Shown: positions 29,594 to 39,446, counted from the first letter of the stretch. The stretch is DNA of 64,000 bases from Citrobacter braakii (GCF_002075345.1 NZ_NAEW01000005.1:186001-250000), one strand, 5' to 3'. Notes: generated from the sequence alone by a model not told the origin. Numbers and translations are program-made.

Positions 29594-30505
29594 ATGCAAA
29601 AGTTTGATACCAGGACCTTCCAGGGCTTGATCCTGACCTTACAGGATTACTGGGCTCGCCAGGGCTGCACCATCGTTCAACCATTGGACATGGAAGTCGG
29701 CGCGGGGACATCTCACCCAATGACCTGCCTGCGGGCGCTGGGGCCGGAACCGATGGCGACTGCTTATGTGCAGCCTTCTCGTCGTCCGACCGACGGCCGC
29801 TATGGCGAAAACCCGAACCGCTTACAGCACTACTATCAGTTCCAGGTAGTGATTAAGCCGTCTCCGGACAACATTCAGGAGCTGTACCTGGGTTCTCTGA
29901 AAGAGCTGGGTATGGACCCGACCATTCACGATATCCGTTTCGTAGAAGATAACTGGGAAAACCCAACGCTAGGTGCCTGGGGTCTGGGTTGGGAAGTGTG
30001 GCTGAACGGCATGGAAGTCACGCAGTTCACCTACTTCCAGCAGGTTGGTGGTCTGGAATGTAAACCAGTGACCGGGGAAATTACCTACGGTCTGGAACGT
30101 CTGGCCATGTACATTCAGGGCGTAGACAGCGTTTACGACCTGGTCTGGAGCGACGGCCCGCTGGGTAAAACCACTTACGGCGACGTGTTCCATCAGAACG
30201 AAGTGGAGCAATCCACCTACAACTTCGAATACGCCGACGTGGACTTCCTGTTCACCTGCTTCGAGCAGTACGAGAAAGAAGCGCAGCAGCTGCTGGCGCT
30301 GGAAAATCCGCTGCCGCTGCCTGCGTATGAACGTATTCTGAAAGCCGCCCATAGCTTCAACCTGCTGGATGCGCGTAAAGCCATCTCCGTCACCGAGCGT
30401 CAGCGCTATATCCTGCGTATTCGCACCCTGACCAAAGCAGTGGCAGAAGCTTACTACGCTTCCCGTGAAGCCCTTGGCTTCCCGATGTGCAACAAAGACA
30501 AATAA
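29594..30505 (+). CDS. glyQ: Glycyl-tRNA synthetase alpha subunit
   Basis: 303-residue catalytic subunit of the bacterial alpha2beta2 glycyl-tRNA synthetase (class II). It forms glycyl-adenylate. Sequence features include [34 protein letters not shown] and the class II motif region around [12 protein letters not shown]. glyS follows at nine bases. Confidence 0.98.
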
Positions 30506-30514
30506 GAGGCGGCC

Positions 30515-32584
30515 ATGTCTGAGAAAACTTTTCTGGTGGAAATCGGCACTGAAGAGCTGCCACCAAAAGCACTGCGCAGCCTGGCTGAGTCCTTTGCTGC
30601 GAACTTTACCGCGGAGCTGGATAATGCTGGCATCGCGCACGGCAACGTGGAGTGGTTCGCCGCGCCGCGTCGTCTGGCGTTGAAAGTCGCTGCCCTGGCT
30701 GAAGCACAACCCGACCGTGAAGTAGAAAAACGCGGCCCGGCCATTGCCCAGGCGTTTGACGCCGAAGGTAAACCGAGCAAAGCGGCCGAAGGTTGGGCGC
30801 GTGGCTGTGGCATCACGGTTGATCAGGCTGAGCGTCTGACCACCGACAAAGGCGAGTGGCTGCTGTATCGCGCGCATGTGAAAGGCGAAAGCGCTGAAGC
30901 GTTGCTGCCGAATATGATCGCCACCTCACTGGCGAAGCTGCCGATCCCGAAACTGATGCGCTGGGGCGCGTCTGACGTTCACTTCGTGCGTCCGGTTCAC
31001 ACCGTGACGCTGCTGCTGGGCGATAAAGTTATTCCGGCAACTATTCTGGGTATTCAGTCCGATCGCGTGATCCGCGGGCATCGCTTTATGGGCGAGCCGG
31101 AGTTCACCATCGATAATGCCGATCAGTACCCAGAAATTCTGCGTGAGCGCGGCAAAGTGATTGCGGATTACGCTGAGCGTAAAGCCAAAATCAAAACCGA
31201 TGCCGAAGACGCGGCGCGTAAAATTGGCGGCAACGCCGATCTGAGTGAAAGCCTGCTGGAAGAAGTCACCTCGCTGGTGGAATGGCCGGTCGTGCTGACC
31301 GCGAAGTTCGAAGAGAAATTCCTCGCTGTTCCGTCCGAAGCGCTGGTTCACACCATGAAAGGTGACCAGAAGTACTTCCCGGTATACGCGAACGACGGCA
31401 AATTGCTGCCGAACTTTATCTTCGTTGCCAACATCGAATCCAAAGACCCGCAGCAAATCATCTCCGGTAACGAGAAGGTGGTTCGTCCGCGTCTGGCGGA
31501 TGCCGAGTTCTTCTTCAATACAGACCGTAAAAAACGTCTGGAAGACCATCTGCCGCGTCTGCAAACCGTGCTGTTCCAACAGCAACTGGGTACGCTGCGC
31601 GACAAGACTGACCGTATCCAGGCGCTGGCGGGCTGGATTGCTGGTCAGATTGGCGCTGACGTTAACCACGCAACGCGTGCTGGCCTGCTGTCCAAGTGCG
31701 ACCTGATGACCAACATGGTCTTCGAGTTCACCGATACCCAGGGCGTGATGGGCATGCACTACGCGCGTCACGATGGTGAAGCGGAAGATGTCGCTGTGGC
31801 GCTGAACGAGCAGTATCAGCCGCGTTTTGCCGGTGATGACCTGCCGTCTAACCCGGTTGCCTGTGCCGTGGCGATTGCCGATAAGATGGACACACTGGCG
31901 GGTATCTTCGGTATCGGTCAGCATCCGAAAGGCGACAAAGACCCGTTTGCGCTGCGTCGTGCCGCGCTGGGCGTACTGCGTATCATCGTTGAGAAGAACC
32001 TGAATCTGGATCTACAAACGTTGACCGAAGAAGCGGTTCGTCTGTATGGCGACAAGCTGACTAACGCCAACGTGGTGGATGATGTGATCGACTTTATGCT
32101 CGGTCGCTTCCGCGCCTGGTATCAGGACGAAGGTTACACCGTCGATACTATTCAGGCAGTACTGGCGCGTCGTCCGACTCGTCCGGCTGATTTCGACGCA
32201 CGTATGAAGGCGGTTTCGCACTTCCGTACGCTGGACGCCGCGTCCGCGCTGGCTGCAGCGAACAAGCGTGTATCGAACATCCTGGCGAAGTCTGAAGAGA
32301 CGCTGAATGACCGTGTAAATTCGGCAACGCTGAAAGAGCCGGAAGAAATTGCGCTGGCGCTGCAGGTTGTGGTGCTGCGCGATAAGCTGGAGCCTGTCTT
32401 TGCAGCTGGTCGTTACCAGGAAGCGCTGGTTGAGTTGGCGGAACTGCGTGAACCGGTTGATGCGTTCTTCGAGAAAGTGATGGTCAACGTGGAAGATAAA
32501 GATCTGCGTATTAACCGTCTGTCTATGCTCGCAAAACTGCGCGAACTGTTCCTGCGCGTAGCGGATATTTCTCTGCTGCAGTAA
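30515..32584 (+). CDS. glyS: Glycyl-tRNA synthetase beta subunit
   Basis: 689-residue tRNA-recognition subunit, beginning [20 protein letters not shown]. It includes an HD-like domain ([34 protein letters not shown]) and a C-terminal anticodon-binding domain ending [14 protein letters not shown]. Co-transcribed with glyQ. A bidirectional hairpin separates it from convergent cueP. Confidence 0.98.
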   Translation: MSEKTFLVEIGTEELPPKALRSLAESFAANFTAELDNAGIAHGNVEWFAAPRRLALKVAALAEAQPDREVEKRGPAIAQAFDAEGKPSKAAEGWARGCGITVDQAERLTTDKGEWLLYRAHVKGESAEALLPNMIATSLAKLPIPKLMRWGASDVHFVRPVHTVTLLLGDKVIPATILGIQSDRVIRGHRFMGEPEFTIDNADQYPEILRERGKVIADYAERKAKIKTDAEDAARKIGGNADLSESLLEEVTSLVEWPVVLTAKFEEKFLAVPSEALVHTMKGDQKYFPVYANDGKLLPNFIFVANIESKDPQQIISGNEKVVRPRLADAEFFFNTDRKKRLEDHLPRLQTVLFQQQLGTLRDKTDRIQALAGWIAGQIGADVNHATRAGLLSKCDLMTNMVFEFTDTQGVMGMHYARHDGEAEDVAVALNEQYQPRFAGDDLPSNPVACAVAIADKMDTLAGIFGIGQHPKGDKDPFALRRAALGVLRIIVEKNLNLDLQTLTEEAVRLYGDKLTNANVVDDVIDFMLGRFRAWYQDEGYTVDTIQAVLARRPTRPADFDARMKAVSHFRTLDAASALAAANKRVSNILAKSEETLNDRVNSATLKEPEEIALALQVVVLRDKLEPVFAAGRYQEALVELAELREPVDAFFEKVMVNVEDKDLRINRLSMLAKLRELFLRVADISLLQ

Positions 32585-32603
32585 CGTTCCTGAGCTGACT
32601 TAG

Positions 32604-32640
32604 AAAAAGCCGGATAAGCATTGTGCCATCCGGCTTTTTT
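32604..32640. terminator. Bidirectional terminator glyS / cueP
   Basis: AAAAAGCCGGAT...ATCCGGCTTTTTT has A and T tracts on both sides and so can terminate both convergent transcripts. Confidence 0.88.
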
Positions 32641-32648
32641 GTATGTTG

Positions 32649-33188
32649 TTAGCGCAGCTGTAATTTTGTCAGACAGGTCTGGCTGTCTTCCATCGTCTTG
32701 ATGGGATACTCCGCCGTTTTACCGTTGTAACTTACCGCGATTGTGCCTGCCATATTGCGCGGTAACCATACCCCGACGAAGCCATTTCGACCGCTCTTCA
32801 TCACTTTTTGTACCACCACCTCACCCTTGTTATCCGTCACTTTGACATTGAATGCCTTCTCCGGCATTTCGCCCTGGCAGCCAGAAAGGCTGTGGTTGAA
32901 GCAAGGATGTGTTTGCCATTCATAGGGGGCAAATGACAGATAGAACTTGTCACCGAGCGGTAGGGTATAAATCTGATCGCCCGAAGAGAGCTTCAGTTCG
33001 GTACTGGTGATAGATGCTGAGTACGGCAGCGGGCGGTTCTGCGGCGACTGGTCAATGGTCTCGACGATTTGCTCGACGGATTTACCGCTGAGCCCGTGTT
33101 CCGCCAGAAAAGCAGCTTCCGGAGTTGCTGCGAACGCGCTACCGGTTGTGAGCAAACCTAAAACCAGCAGCAGTGAGGATTTCGACAT
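32649..33188 (-). CDS. cueP: Periplasmic copper-binding protein CueP
   Basis: 179-residue secreted protein. It has a signal peptide (cut near GSAFA/AT) and three cysteines at positions 96, 104 and 172, exactly those described for Salmonella CueP, in the contexts HPCFNHSLSGCQG and QTCLTKLQLR. CueP is a major periplasmic copper store and passes copper to SodC in Salmonella; it is absent from E. coli K-12. Position between glyS and cspA matches Salmonella. A MerR-type promoter with a 19-base spacer lies upstream, which supports copper control through CueR. Confidence 0.9.
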   Translation of the reverse strand: MSKSSLLLVLGLLTTGSAFAATPEAAFLAEHGLSGKSVEQIVETIDQSPQNRPLPYSASITSTELKLSSGDQIYTLPLGDKFYLSFAPYEWQTHPCFNHSLSGCQGEMPEKAFNVKVTDNKGEVVVQKVMKSGRNGFVGVWLPRNMAGTIAVSYNGKTAEYPIKTMEDSQTCLTKLQLR

Positions 33189-33230
33189 AGCTTCAATTCC
33201 TTGTGAATGTTGTGGAATACAGACTGGCTC

Positions 33231-33261
33231 ACTATAAAGCTTGCCCTTAGGGAAAGGTCAA
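33231..33261 (-). promoter_or_regulatory. CueR-type cueP promoter
   Basis: On the minus strand TTGACC (33256-33261) and TATAGT (33231-33236) are 19 bases apart, the elongated spacer of MerR-family promoters. The spacer region ACCTTTCCCTAAGGGCAAG resembles the CueR dyads of copA and cueO as I remember them. The promoter lies about 40 bases before the cueP start. Confidence 0.75.
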
Positions 33262-33272
33262 AGGGAGGACGG

Positions 33273-33287
33273 GTAAAGTAATGCAAA
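33273..33287. promoter_or_regulatory. Candidate CpxR box upstream of cueP
   Basis: GTAAA-N5-GCAAA, one mismatch from the CpxR consensus GTAAA-N5-GTAAA, lies directly upstream of the cueP -35 element. CpxR input to cueP is reported in Salmonella. The motif is short, so the match alone is modest evidence. Confidence 0.5.
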
Positions 33288-33322
33288 GAAGCGTTTGGGC
33301 GGGGAGTCTTGCGAAGTACAGA

Positions 33323-33353
33323 TAAAAAAAATCCCCGCCGTTTGGCAGGGATT
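33323..33353 (-). terminator. cspA terminator
   Basis: Minus-strand ATCCCTGCC...GGCGGGGAT hairpin followed by a run of eight T. Confidence 0.85.
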
Positions 33354-33375
33354 CAGAATTTTGAGCTTTTTAAGC

Positions 33376-33588
33376 TTACAGGCTGGTTACGTTGCCAGCT
33401 GCCGGGCCTTTAGCGCCGCTTTCGATGGTGAAGGAAACTTTCTGACCTTCGTCCAGAGATTTGTAGCCATCGTTCTGGATAGCAGAGAAGTGTACGAACA
33501 CGTCTTTAGAGCCATCGTCAGGAGTGATGAAGCCGAAACCTTTGTCAGCGTTGAACCATTTTACGATACCAGTCATTTTACCGGACAT
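33376..33588 (-). CDS. cspA: Cold shock protein CspA
   Basis: 70-residue single cold-shock domain that binds single-stranded nucleic acid and acts as an RNA chaperone. RNP1 KGFGFI and RNP2 VFVHF are intact. As far as I can recall the protein is identical to E. coli CspA. It is preceded by a 160-base leader typical of the cold-inducible paralogue and followed by a strong terminator. Confidence 0.98.
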
Positions 33589-33748
33589 AGTGTATTACCT
33601 TTTAAAAAATAAGTGTGCCTTTCGGCGATATGGCGTGCTTTACAGATTTTTTAACAGTAAAGGAAATGCTCACTACGAAGGGTATCAACGATAACTCTTG
33701 AAGGGACTTGCCTTACTAACTGCTGTAATGGTCTGTACGTCAAACCGT
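33589..33748 (-). promoter_or_regulatory. cspA 5' leader (cold-shock RNA thermosensor)
   Basis: About 160 bases between the ACGGTTTGACGTACAGACC cold box (33730-33748, at the expected transcript start) and the cspA ATG. The E. coli leader of this length refolds at low temperature to expose the ribosome site. Conservation of the cold box and of the CACGCCATATCGCCGAAAGG segment supports the same mechanism. Confidence 0.85.
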
Positions 33749-33867
33749 TGAGGGCATTAACTCATTTTACGCATGTGGATGCAACTACTATTTTCTTTTT
33801 TGTGGATAACCCCCTTAAGGGAACGGCCCTTTTACAGGACCGTTCATAAGTAAAATTGAAAAATAGT

Positions 33868-34158
33868 TCAATCCATCAGTTGCTTACTTAATCTTGGGTC
33901 TGCCTGAATCAGGCGCATTAACTTCAATTCGGTATTGGAAGGCTTTACGCGTTTAGACTCCCATTCATGAATCGTCGCGACCGTCACGCCCATCACCCGG
34001 GCAAAATCATCTGTTTTTAAACCTGTCCCTCGTCGTAGCTGTTCAAATTCGGTGAAAGGGTTGGTTTTTTGCGTCAGAGTAACCGTCTGCGATACATCTT
34101 TAAAAACAATCTGCTCCAGACTGCTCAGCAGTTCAAACATAGGATCTTTGTATTCCAT
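33868..34158 (-). CDS. yiaG: HTH-type regulator YiaG
   Basis: 96-residue protein with a HigA/Xre-like helix-turn-helix in its C-terminal half (TDDFARVMGVTVATIHEWESKRVKPS). No toxin gene is adjacent, so it is an orphan of the antitoxin-like family. Function unknown. It starts MEYKDPMFELL at 34158. The IS/hokA material found near cspA in K-12 is absent here. Confidence 0.9.
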   Translation of the reverse strand: MEYKDPMFELLSSLEQIVFKDVSQTVTLTQKTNPFTEFEQLRRGTGLKTDDFARVMGVTVATIHEWESKRVKPSNTELKLMRLIQADPRLSKQLMD

Positions 34159-34538
34159 TGAGAACTCCTACAAATCACACAGCGGGATCGTGAATTTCAT
34201 CGAAGCTCATTAAGAGTAGTCGGAAAAAATGAAGCCGGATTTTAGGTTTGTGTGATGGATTCGTTTCAGCGGATCGGGGTCGACAATCTTTTGCAGGCTA
34301 ACGAACTGATAAAGGTCGGGATCTGCGAACGATCGATCCCAATTGTAAAGATGACTAAAATATGACGTCGTGTGGTAAATGGCGCATTGTTTAGCAAAAC
34401 GATGGGTGGCGGGAGCGGTTATTTTCCCCCACAAGATTACGCGGAAAGGGTATCTTGCGGGGCTGACCTGGACTATCCTTGTCAACGTCAGGCACGCGGG
34501 TGTCGTTGTGCGCATTTTTGGGTGAAAGGAGTATTAAA
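34159..34538. other. Intergenic region yiaG-yiaF
   Basis: 380 bases between divergent yiaG and yiaF. I see promoter-like AT-rich stretches, but no hairpin terminator and no recognised binding site. A 101-codon frame on the minus strand (34210-34515) has no recognisable features and is not accepted as a gene. Confidence 0.5.
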
Positions 34539-35249
34539 ATGGCGACAGGTAAGTCCTGCTCTCGCTGGTTTGCGCCTGTTTTGGCGCTCTTAATGGTAGT
34601 TGGCCTGAGTGGGTGTTTTGATAAAGAAGGCGATCAACGCAAAGCGTTTATCGATTTTCTGCAGAATACTGCAATGCGTAGCGGAGAGCGTTTACCAACG
34701 CTGACCGCCGATCAGAAAAAACAGTTTGGCCCGTTTGTGTCCGATTACGCGATTCTGTATGGCTATTCGCAGCAGGTTAATCAGGCAATGGACTCCGGTC
34801 TGCGCCCGGTGGTTGATAGCGTAAATGCGATTCGTGTTCCTCAGGATTATGTGACTCAGCGTGAACCGCTGCGTCAGGCAAATGGTGCGTTGGGCGTATT
34901 AGGGCAACAGTTGCAGAATGCGAAACTGCAGGCAGATGCTGCGCATGGCGCGCTGAAGCAGGGCGAGGATCTGAAGCCGGTCTTTGACCAGGTCTACAAT
35001 AAAGTCGTCACTGTACCTTCAGAGGCGCTACAGCCGCTGATCCCTGCCGCGCAAATCTTCACGCAGCAGTTAGTACAGGTTGGTGATTTTGTGGCACAGC
35101 AGGATACGCAGGTGAGCTTTGTCGCTAACGGTATCCAGTTCCCAACTTCACAGCAGGCAAGTCAGTACAACACGCTGATTGGCCCGTTGGCCTCTCAGCA
35201 TCAGGCATTTAATCAGGCCTGGACTGCTGCGGTGAATGCCGCTCAGTAA
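34539..35249 (+). CDS. yiaF: DUF3053 lipoprotein YiaF
   Basis: 236-residue predicted lipoprotein. The signal sequence ends in the lipobox LSGC (cysteine 26), followed by a mostly helical domain (SDYAILYGYSQQVNQAMDSG, PLIPAAQIFTQQL). Function unknown. ATG at 34539 follows GGTGAAAGGAG; the longer in-frame version from 34479 would bury the signal peptide. Ended by a bidirectional terminator against ghrB. Confidence 0.9.
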   Translation: MATGKSCSRWFAPVLALLMVVGLSGCFDKEGDQRKAFIDFLQNTAMRSGERLPTLTADQKKQFGPFVSDYAILYGYSQQVNQAMDSGLRPVVDSVNAIRVPQDYVTQREPLRQANGALGVLGQQLQNAKLQADAAHGALKQGEDLKPVFDQVYNKVVTVPSEALQPLIPAAQIFTQQLVQVGDFVAQQDTQVSFVANGIQFPTSQQASQYNTLIGPLASQHQAFNQAWTAAVNAAQ

Positions 35250-35268
35250 TGAAGGCGCTGTAATACAT

Positions 35269-35305
35269 AAAAGGCCGGGTAAGCGTAAGCGCTACCCGGC
35301 CTTTT
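35269..35305. terminator. Bidirectional terminator yiaF / ghrB
   Basis: AAAAGGCCGGGTA...TACCCGGCCTTTT between convergent genes. The arms are exact. Confidence 0.88.
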
Positions 35306-35307
35306 GT

Positions 35308-36282
35308 TTATGGCGCGACCTGCGGGTTCACGCAATTCTTCTCAACGCGTCCTTGCAGCGCATCGATTAAGTTATCCACCGCACAGGCCGCCATGTTATA
35401 GCGCGTTTCATGCGTCGCTGAACCTATGTGCGGTACGGCTACCACGTTTGGCAGCGCCAATAACGGTGAGTCTGCCGGTAATGGCTCCTGCTCAAACACA
35501 TCCAGGCCTGCGGCATGAATTTCCCCGCTTTGCAGGGCGGCAATCAGCGCTTTTTCATCGACCACTGGCCCACGCCCGGCGTTAATGAAAATGGCGGAGG
35601 ACTTCATTTTGGCAAACTGTTCGGTACTAAACAGATGATGCGTTTCTGCGGTTAACGGCAGGATAAGGCAGACAAAATCGGACTCCTGCAACAGCGTATC
35701 GAGGTCGCAGTAACGCGCGTTGAAGCGTTCTTCCGCCTCCTGGTGATGACGGCGCGCGTTATAAAGAATCGGCATGCTAAAACCAAAATGCGCGCGTTGC
35801 GCCAGCGCCAGACCAATACGGCCCATGCCGACAATCCCCAGCGTTTTGTGGTGTACATCCGTACCAAACCAGTCCGGCCCGATACTTTTGGTCCATTCGC
35901 CAATTTTCACCCGTTCAGCAACTTCTACTACGCGGCGAGCTGTGCTTAACACCAGCGCCATTACCGTATCGGCGACAGTTTCCGTCAGCACGGTTGGCGT
36001 GTGCATCAACAGCACCTTGCGCGCGTTGAGGGCATCGACGTCGAAGTTGTCATAGCCTACGGAAATCGTGGATGTCGCACGTAGCCTGGGCATTCTCTCC
36101 AGTAGGGCGGTATTGACGGCTTCACTAGAACCCAGCAGACCTTCCGCGTTGGCAAAAGCCTCGGCGTGCTGTGCGACCGTTTCCGGGCGCAGGTTAGGCA
36201 CATGAGTCACAGTAAAATGCTCTTCCAGGCGATGCAGTAAATCGTCAGGTAACGCTTTATAGAGAATAATGGACGGCTTCAT
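35308..36282 (-). CDS. ghrB: Glyoxylate/hydroxypyruvate reductase B (2-ketogluconate reductase)
   Basis: 324-residue D-isomer-specific 2-hydroxyacid dehydrogenase using NADPH. It has the Rossmann motif [16 protein letters not shown], the catalytic arginine/glutamate region [15 protein letters not shown] and the histidine in [13 protein letters not shown]. coli GhrB reduces glyoxylate, hydroxypyruvate and 2-keto-D-gluconate. Here it is the last gene of a five-gene leftward series with a 2-ketogluconate-type transporter, kinase and epimerase-like gene. It may therefore also fill the role of KguD (2-keto-6-phosphogluconate reduction), which is otherwise missing. That role is inference. Confidence 0.92.
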   Translation of the reverse strand: MKPSIILYKALPDDLLHRLEEHFTVTHVPNLRPETVAQHAEAFANAEGLLGSSEAVNTALLERMPRLRATSTISVGYDNFDVDALNARKVLLMHTPTVLTETVADTVMALVLSTARRVVEVAERVKIGEWTKSIGPDWFGTDVHHKTLGIVGMGRIGLALAQRAHFGFSMPILYNARRHHQEAEERFNARYCDLDTLLQESDFVCLILPLTAETHHLFSTEQFAKMKSSAIFINAGRGPVVDEKALIAALQSGEIHAAGLDVFEQEPLPADSPLLALPNVVAVPHIGSATHETRYNMAACAVDNLIDALQGRVEKNCVNPQVAP

Positions 36283-36304
36283 GCGAATCTCCGTAAGTTA
36301 AAAT

Positions 36305-37585
36305 TTAAGCGTGGCGTGCGCCAATAGGTAATTGCTGATTATTAGCAGGCTTAACAATTAAAGTTAGCCATACTGAGACAAAAAGCGCTACCCCCATAAA
36401 AATGTACGAGGCGGATGGGCTGCCGGTTGCGCCATTGAGGTAGCCGACAAACCATGAACCAAAGAATGAGCCTAGCGCGCCCATGCTGTTAATCAGCGCC
36501 ATTGCACCCCCGGCGACGTTGCGCGGCAGCATTTCCGGGATGATGGCGAAGAAGGGGCCATATGGGGCGTACATTGCCGCACCCGCAATAACTAACAGCG
36601 TGTAAGAAATCCAGAAGTGGTCTGCACCCACGGCCCAGGAGCCGATAAAAGCGAAAGCGGCTATCAATAACAGCGGCCAGACAAACAGTTTACGGTTTTG
36701 CAGCTTATCGGAGGCCCAGGAGACGAGGATCATCGCTGCCGTCGCCGCCAGATAAGGTACGGATGACAGCCAGCCAACCTCTACCATGCCCAGATTTGCG
36801 CCGCCGTTGCGGATAATCGACGGTAGCCACAGGACAAAACCATAGACGCCAATACTCCAGGCGAAATACTGCATGCACAGCAGGATGACGTTACGTGAGC
36901 GGAAGGCCTCGCTATAGTTACGCACGGCTTTGATGCCTTGCTGCTCTTTTTCCAGTTGCGCCTGAAGGGCGGCTTTTTCAGATTCTGACAGCCAGCCGAC
37001 CTGAGACGGTTTGTCTTTTACCAATACCCACCAGCAGAACGCCCAGATGATGGCCGGGAAGCCCTCGATGATAAACATTTCCCGCCAGCCCAGCGCCTGA
37101 ATCAGATAACCGGAAACCACAGACATCCACAGGACGGTAACCGGGTTACCGAGGATCAGGAAAGTGTTAGCGCGCGAGCGCTCGGATTTCGTAAACCAGT
37201 TGCTGATATAAATCAGCATTGCGGGCATCACCGCGGCTTCAACGACGCCAAGAATAAAGCGGATGGCGGCAAGCATTGGAATATTGCTGACCATACCGGT
37301 TAACGACGCGCATGCGCCCCAGAGGATCAGACAGACAAAAATCAGTTTTCGTACGCTGCGCCGTTCTGCGTAAATCGCGCCTGGGATCTGAAAGAAGAAA
37401 TAGCCGAGGAAAAACAGAGCGCCCAGCAGGGAAGAGATCCCTTTGGTAATGCCGAGGTCCTCGTTGATACCGGCGGCGGAGGCGAAGCTGAAGTTCGCAC
37501 GGTCAAGGTACGCCAGGCTATACGTGATAAACACGATTGGCATAATGTACCACCAGCGTTTTGCTGCATTAGTTGAGCTATTCAT
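36305..37585 (-). CDS. kguT: MFS transporter, probable 2-ketogluconate permease
   Basis: 426-residue major-facilitator protein of the anion:cation symporter type with 12 hydrophobic segments. It contains YLDRANFSFA, the LG..R motif equivalents, and ISNWFTKSERSRAN. Relatives carry sugar acids (glucarate, galactonate, 2-ketogluconate). Gene order regulator-kguE-kguK-this-ghrB matches the Pseudomonas kgu operon, which suggests 2-ketogluconate as substrate. It lies 22 bases before ghrB. Substrate assignment rests on context only. Confidence 0.75.
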   Translation of the reverse strand: MNSSTNAAKRWWYIMPIVFITYSLAYLDRANFSFASAAGINEDLGITKGISSLLGALFFLGYFFFQIPGAIYAERRSVRKLIFVCLILWGACASLTGMVSNIPMLAAIRFILGVVEAAVMPAMLIYISNWFTKSERSRANTFLILGNPVTVLWMSVVSGYLIQALGWREMFIIEGFPAIIWAFCWWVLVKDKPSQVGWLSESEKAALQAQLEKEQQGIKAVRNYSEAFRSRNVILLCMQYFAWSIGVYGFVLWLPSIIRNGGANLGMVEVGWLSSVPYLAATAAMILVSWASDKLQNRKLFVWPLLLIAAFAFIGSWAVGADHFWISYTLLVIAGAAMYAPYGPFFAIIPEMLPRNVAGGAMALINSMGALGSFFGSWFVGYLNGATGSPSASYIFMGVALFVSVWLTLIVKPANNQQLPIGARHA

Positions 37586-37655
37586 AGACTGCCCTCTGGT
37601 TATGCTGATACGCCGCCTCTGTATGTAGGGTACAGAGACAGAGTTGGCCGGGAGT

Positions 37656-38594
37656 TTATTCCCCTAATTGTTCACGTGTGGGTAATCCTTCGCTGTCGCC
37701 CTGAACCTGAATGGCCAGTGCGCCGATTTTATTGCCGCGGGTCACCGCCTGATGCAGCGAACGGCCTTCCAGCAGGGCGCTGATAACGCCTACGGCAAAG
37801 CCATCGCCTGCGCCGACCGTATCGACCACGTTGTCGACTTTTACCGGTGCAACGCAACCTTGTTCACCGCTGGCTGTTTTGTACCAGGCACCATCAGCCC
37901 CGGTTTTGATGATCACGGCCTTCACCCCGTGGCGCAGATAAAAGTCGGCGATGGCTTCAGGCGTCTGTTGGCCGGTTAAAATCATCCCCTCTTTTAATCC
38001 AGGTAAAACCCAGTCAGCCTGGAATGCCAGCCGGTTCAGTTTTTCCACCATTTCGGCTTCGCTTTTCCACAGTACCGGACGCAAATTTGGGTCGAACGAG
38101 ATGGTCTTCCCCTGGGCTTTCAGCGTGCGGGCGGTGTGCGCCAGTAGTTCATAGGAACTGGCAGAAAGCGCCGCCGCCACGCCGCTCAGGTGCAAGTGGC
38201 GCGCGCTGGCGAAATAGTCCTCGTGATAATCCTCAACGCTGAGGTGGCTGGCGGCGGACCCTTTGCGGAAATACTCCACAATGGGATCGGTTCCATTTTC
38301 GACCTTAGATTTAAGCTGAAAGCCGGTAGCGTAACGCCCGTCCTGGGTAACTCCCTGCGCATCTATCCCTTCTTTTTCCAGCGACTTAACGATAAAACGA
38401 CCAAAACTGTCGTTGCCTACGCGGCTCACCCAGCCGACCTTCAGGCCCAGACGAGCAAGACCGGTCGCCACGTTGAGTTCAGCGCCTGCAACGCGCTTGA
38501 TAAACTGCTCTACATCCGTCAGTTCGCCGGTTTGCGTGGCGACAAACATCGCCATCGCTTCACCAATAGTGACCGCATCCAGTGAATTTTTCAT
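37656..38594 (-). CDS. kguK: PfkB-family sugar kinase, probable 2-ketogluconokinase
   Basis: 312-residue ribokinase-type kinase. It begins with the family fold TIGEAMAMF. It has the N-terminal glycine motif (AGAELNVATGLARLGLKVGWVSRVGND) and the C-terminal catalytic signature DTVGAGDGFAVGVISAL with the base aspartate. KdgK-like kinases act on 2-keto-3-deoxygluconate; the closest functional context here is 2-ketogluconate to 2-keto-6-phosphogluconate. It lies three bases after kguE, so they are coupled. A KDG kinase function is the main alternative. Confidence 0.72.
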   Translation of the reverse strand: MKNSLDAVTIGEAMAMFVATQTGELTDVEQFIKRVAGAELNVATGLARLGLKVGWVSRVGNDSFGRFIVKSLEKEGIDAQGVTQDGRYATGFQLKSKVENGTDPIVEYFRKGSAASHLSVEDYHEDYFASARHLHLSGVAAALSASSYELLAHTARTLKAQGKTISFDPNLRPVLWKSEAEMVEKLNRLAFQADWVLPGLKEGMILTGQQTPEAIADFYLRHGVKAVIIKTGADGAWYKTASGEQGCVAPVKVDNVVDTVGAGDGFAVGVISALLEGRSLHQAVTRGNKIGALAIQVQGDSEGLPTREQLGE

Positions 38595-38597
38595 GTG

Positions 38598-39347
38598 TTA
38601 CTCCTCGCGTAACAGCTCGACGTAGTGGCGGGTAACCGCCGTCAAATCCTGCCCTTCCAGGGGGAACTCAATACCGCGCGGAACATCGTTGGGCAGCGTT
38701 TTTAACAGCGCCAGCCAGCGTGAATCTGCTTCATCAGGCGGTACGGCACGGTAGCTATCGCGATGCGTAACTGCGGCTTTGACATGGATATATCCGACGG
38801 TTGGCGCCAGGTTCTGCGCGGCCTGTTCCGGGGAGTCGCCAACCCACAGCCAGTTGCCCATATCGAAAGTCAGAGATATCGGCAGGTTTTGCGTCTGACA
38901 GGCTTCATTAAAGCGTTGCATCGGCTGCAGGCGTCCGCAGGCGGTCTGATCGTTTTCCACAACCAGCTCCATGCCGCTGTTGTCCAGCCATTCACGTAAA
39001 TCGTCGAACTGTTCGGTATGGGAAAAATGACCGAGAGAGACTTTTAACCACAGCGCCTGTAGGGCCTGCGCTTCTTCGAGGAGCTGCGGAAGTCGGGGAT
39101 TCAGGTTCCCATCCTCAAGGAATAACGGTTCAGGCGCTGAATAACAGGCCAGCAGGCCGAAGAGTTCGATTGCAGAGGCCATTGTGGACAGCGTTTTCAG
39201 CTCGGCGTCGGTTAATAACTCGCGGCGGATTTCGACGCCGTCAGCACCGGCTTCGGCAATGATGGGCAACATTGCCGTTTGCCCGCCTGCGGCCCGCACC
39301 TGGTCGTAGCCGTAGGCGGCGGTAACCACCATAATTTTTCTTTTCAT
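38598..39347 (-). CDS. kguE: Sugar phosphate isomerase/epimerase-like protein
   Basis: 249-residue TIM-barrel protein of the xylose-isomerase-like (AP endonuclease 2) superfamily. Metal-ligand candidates are in VVENDQTACGR, SLTFDMGNWLWVG and GYIHVKAA. It corresponds in position and family to Pseudomonas KguE, whose precise reaction is not well defined. First gene of the predicted kgu operon, directly behind an operator-like palindrome. Confidence 0.72.
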   Translation of the reverse strand: MKRKIMVVTAAYGYDQVRAAGGQTAMLPIIAEAGADGVEIRRELLTDAELKTLSTMASAIELFGLLACYSAPEPLFLEDGNLNPRLPQLLEEAQALQALWLKVSLGHFSHTEQFDDLREWLDNSGMELVVENDQTACGRLQPMQRFNEACQTQNLPISLTFDMGNWLWVGDSPEQAAQNLAPTVGYIHVKAAVTHRDSYRAVPPDEADSRWLALLKTLPNDVPRGIEFPLEGQDLTAVTRHYVELLREE

Positions 39348-39384
39348 GGAAACTCCAGACTAGCATTCTTGTTATAACGCTAGA

Positions 39385-39398
39385 TGGAACCGGTTCCA
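39385..39398. promoter_or_regulatory. PtxS/LacI-type operator
   Basis: TGGAACCGGTTCCA is a perfect 14-base palindrome 38 bases before kguE, in the gap following the LacI-family gene. The Pseudomonas PtxS operator is TGAAACCGGTTTCA, differing at one symmetric base pair per half-site. Confidence 0.8.
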
Positions 39399-39446
39399 AA
39401 GAAAAGCTCATGATGTCGAATTTATGATCACCATCACGAAGGAAAT

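Noticed and set aside
30926-31924. 332-codon frame antisense to glyS
   Set aside because: Mirror of the GC-biased third positions of glyS; no independent evidence for a gene.
34210-34515. 101-codon frame between yiaG and yiaF
   Set aside because: No ribosome site, no domain, and it occupies the likely divergent promoter region.
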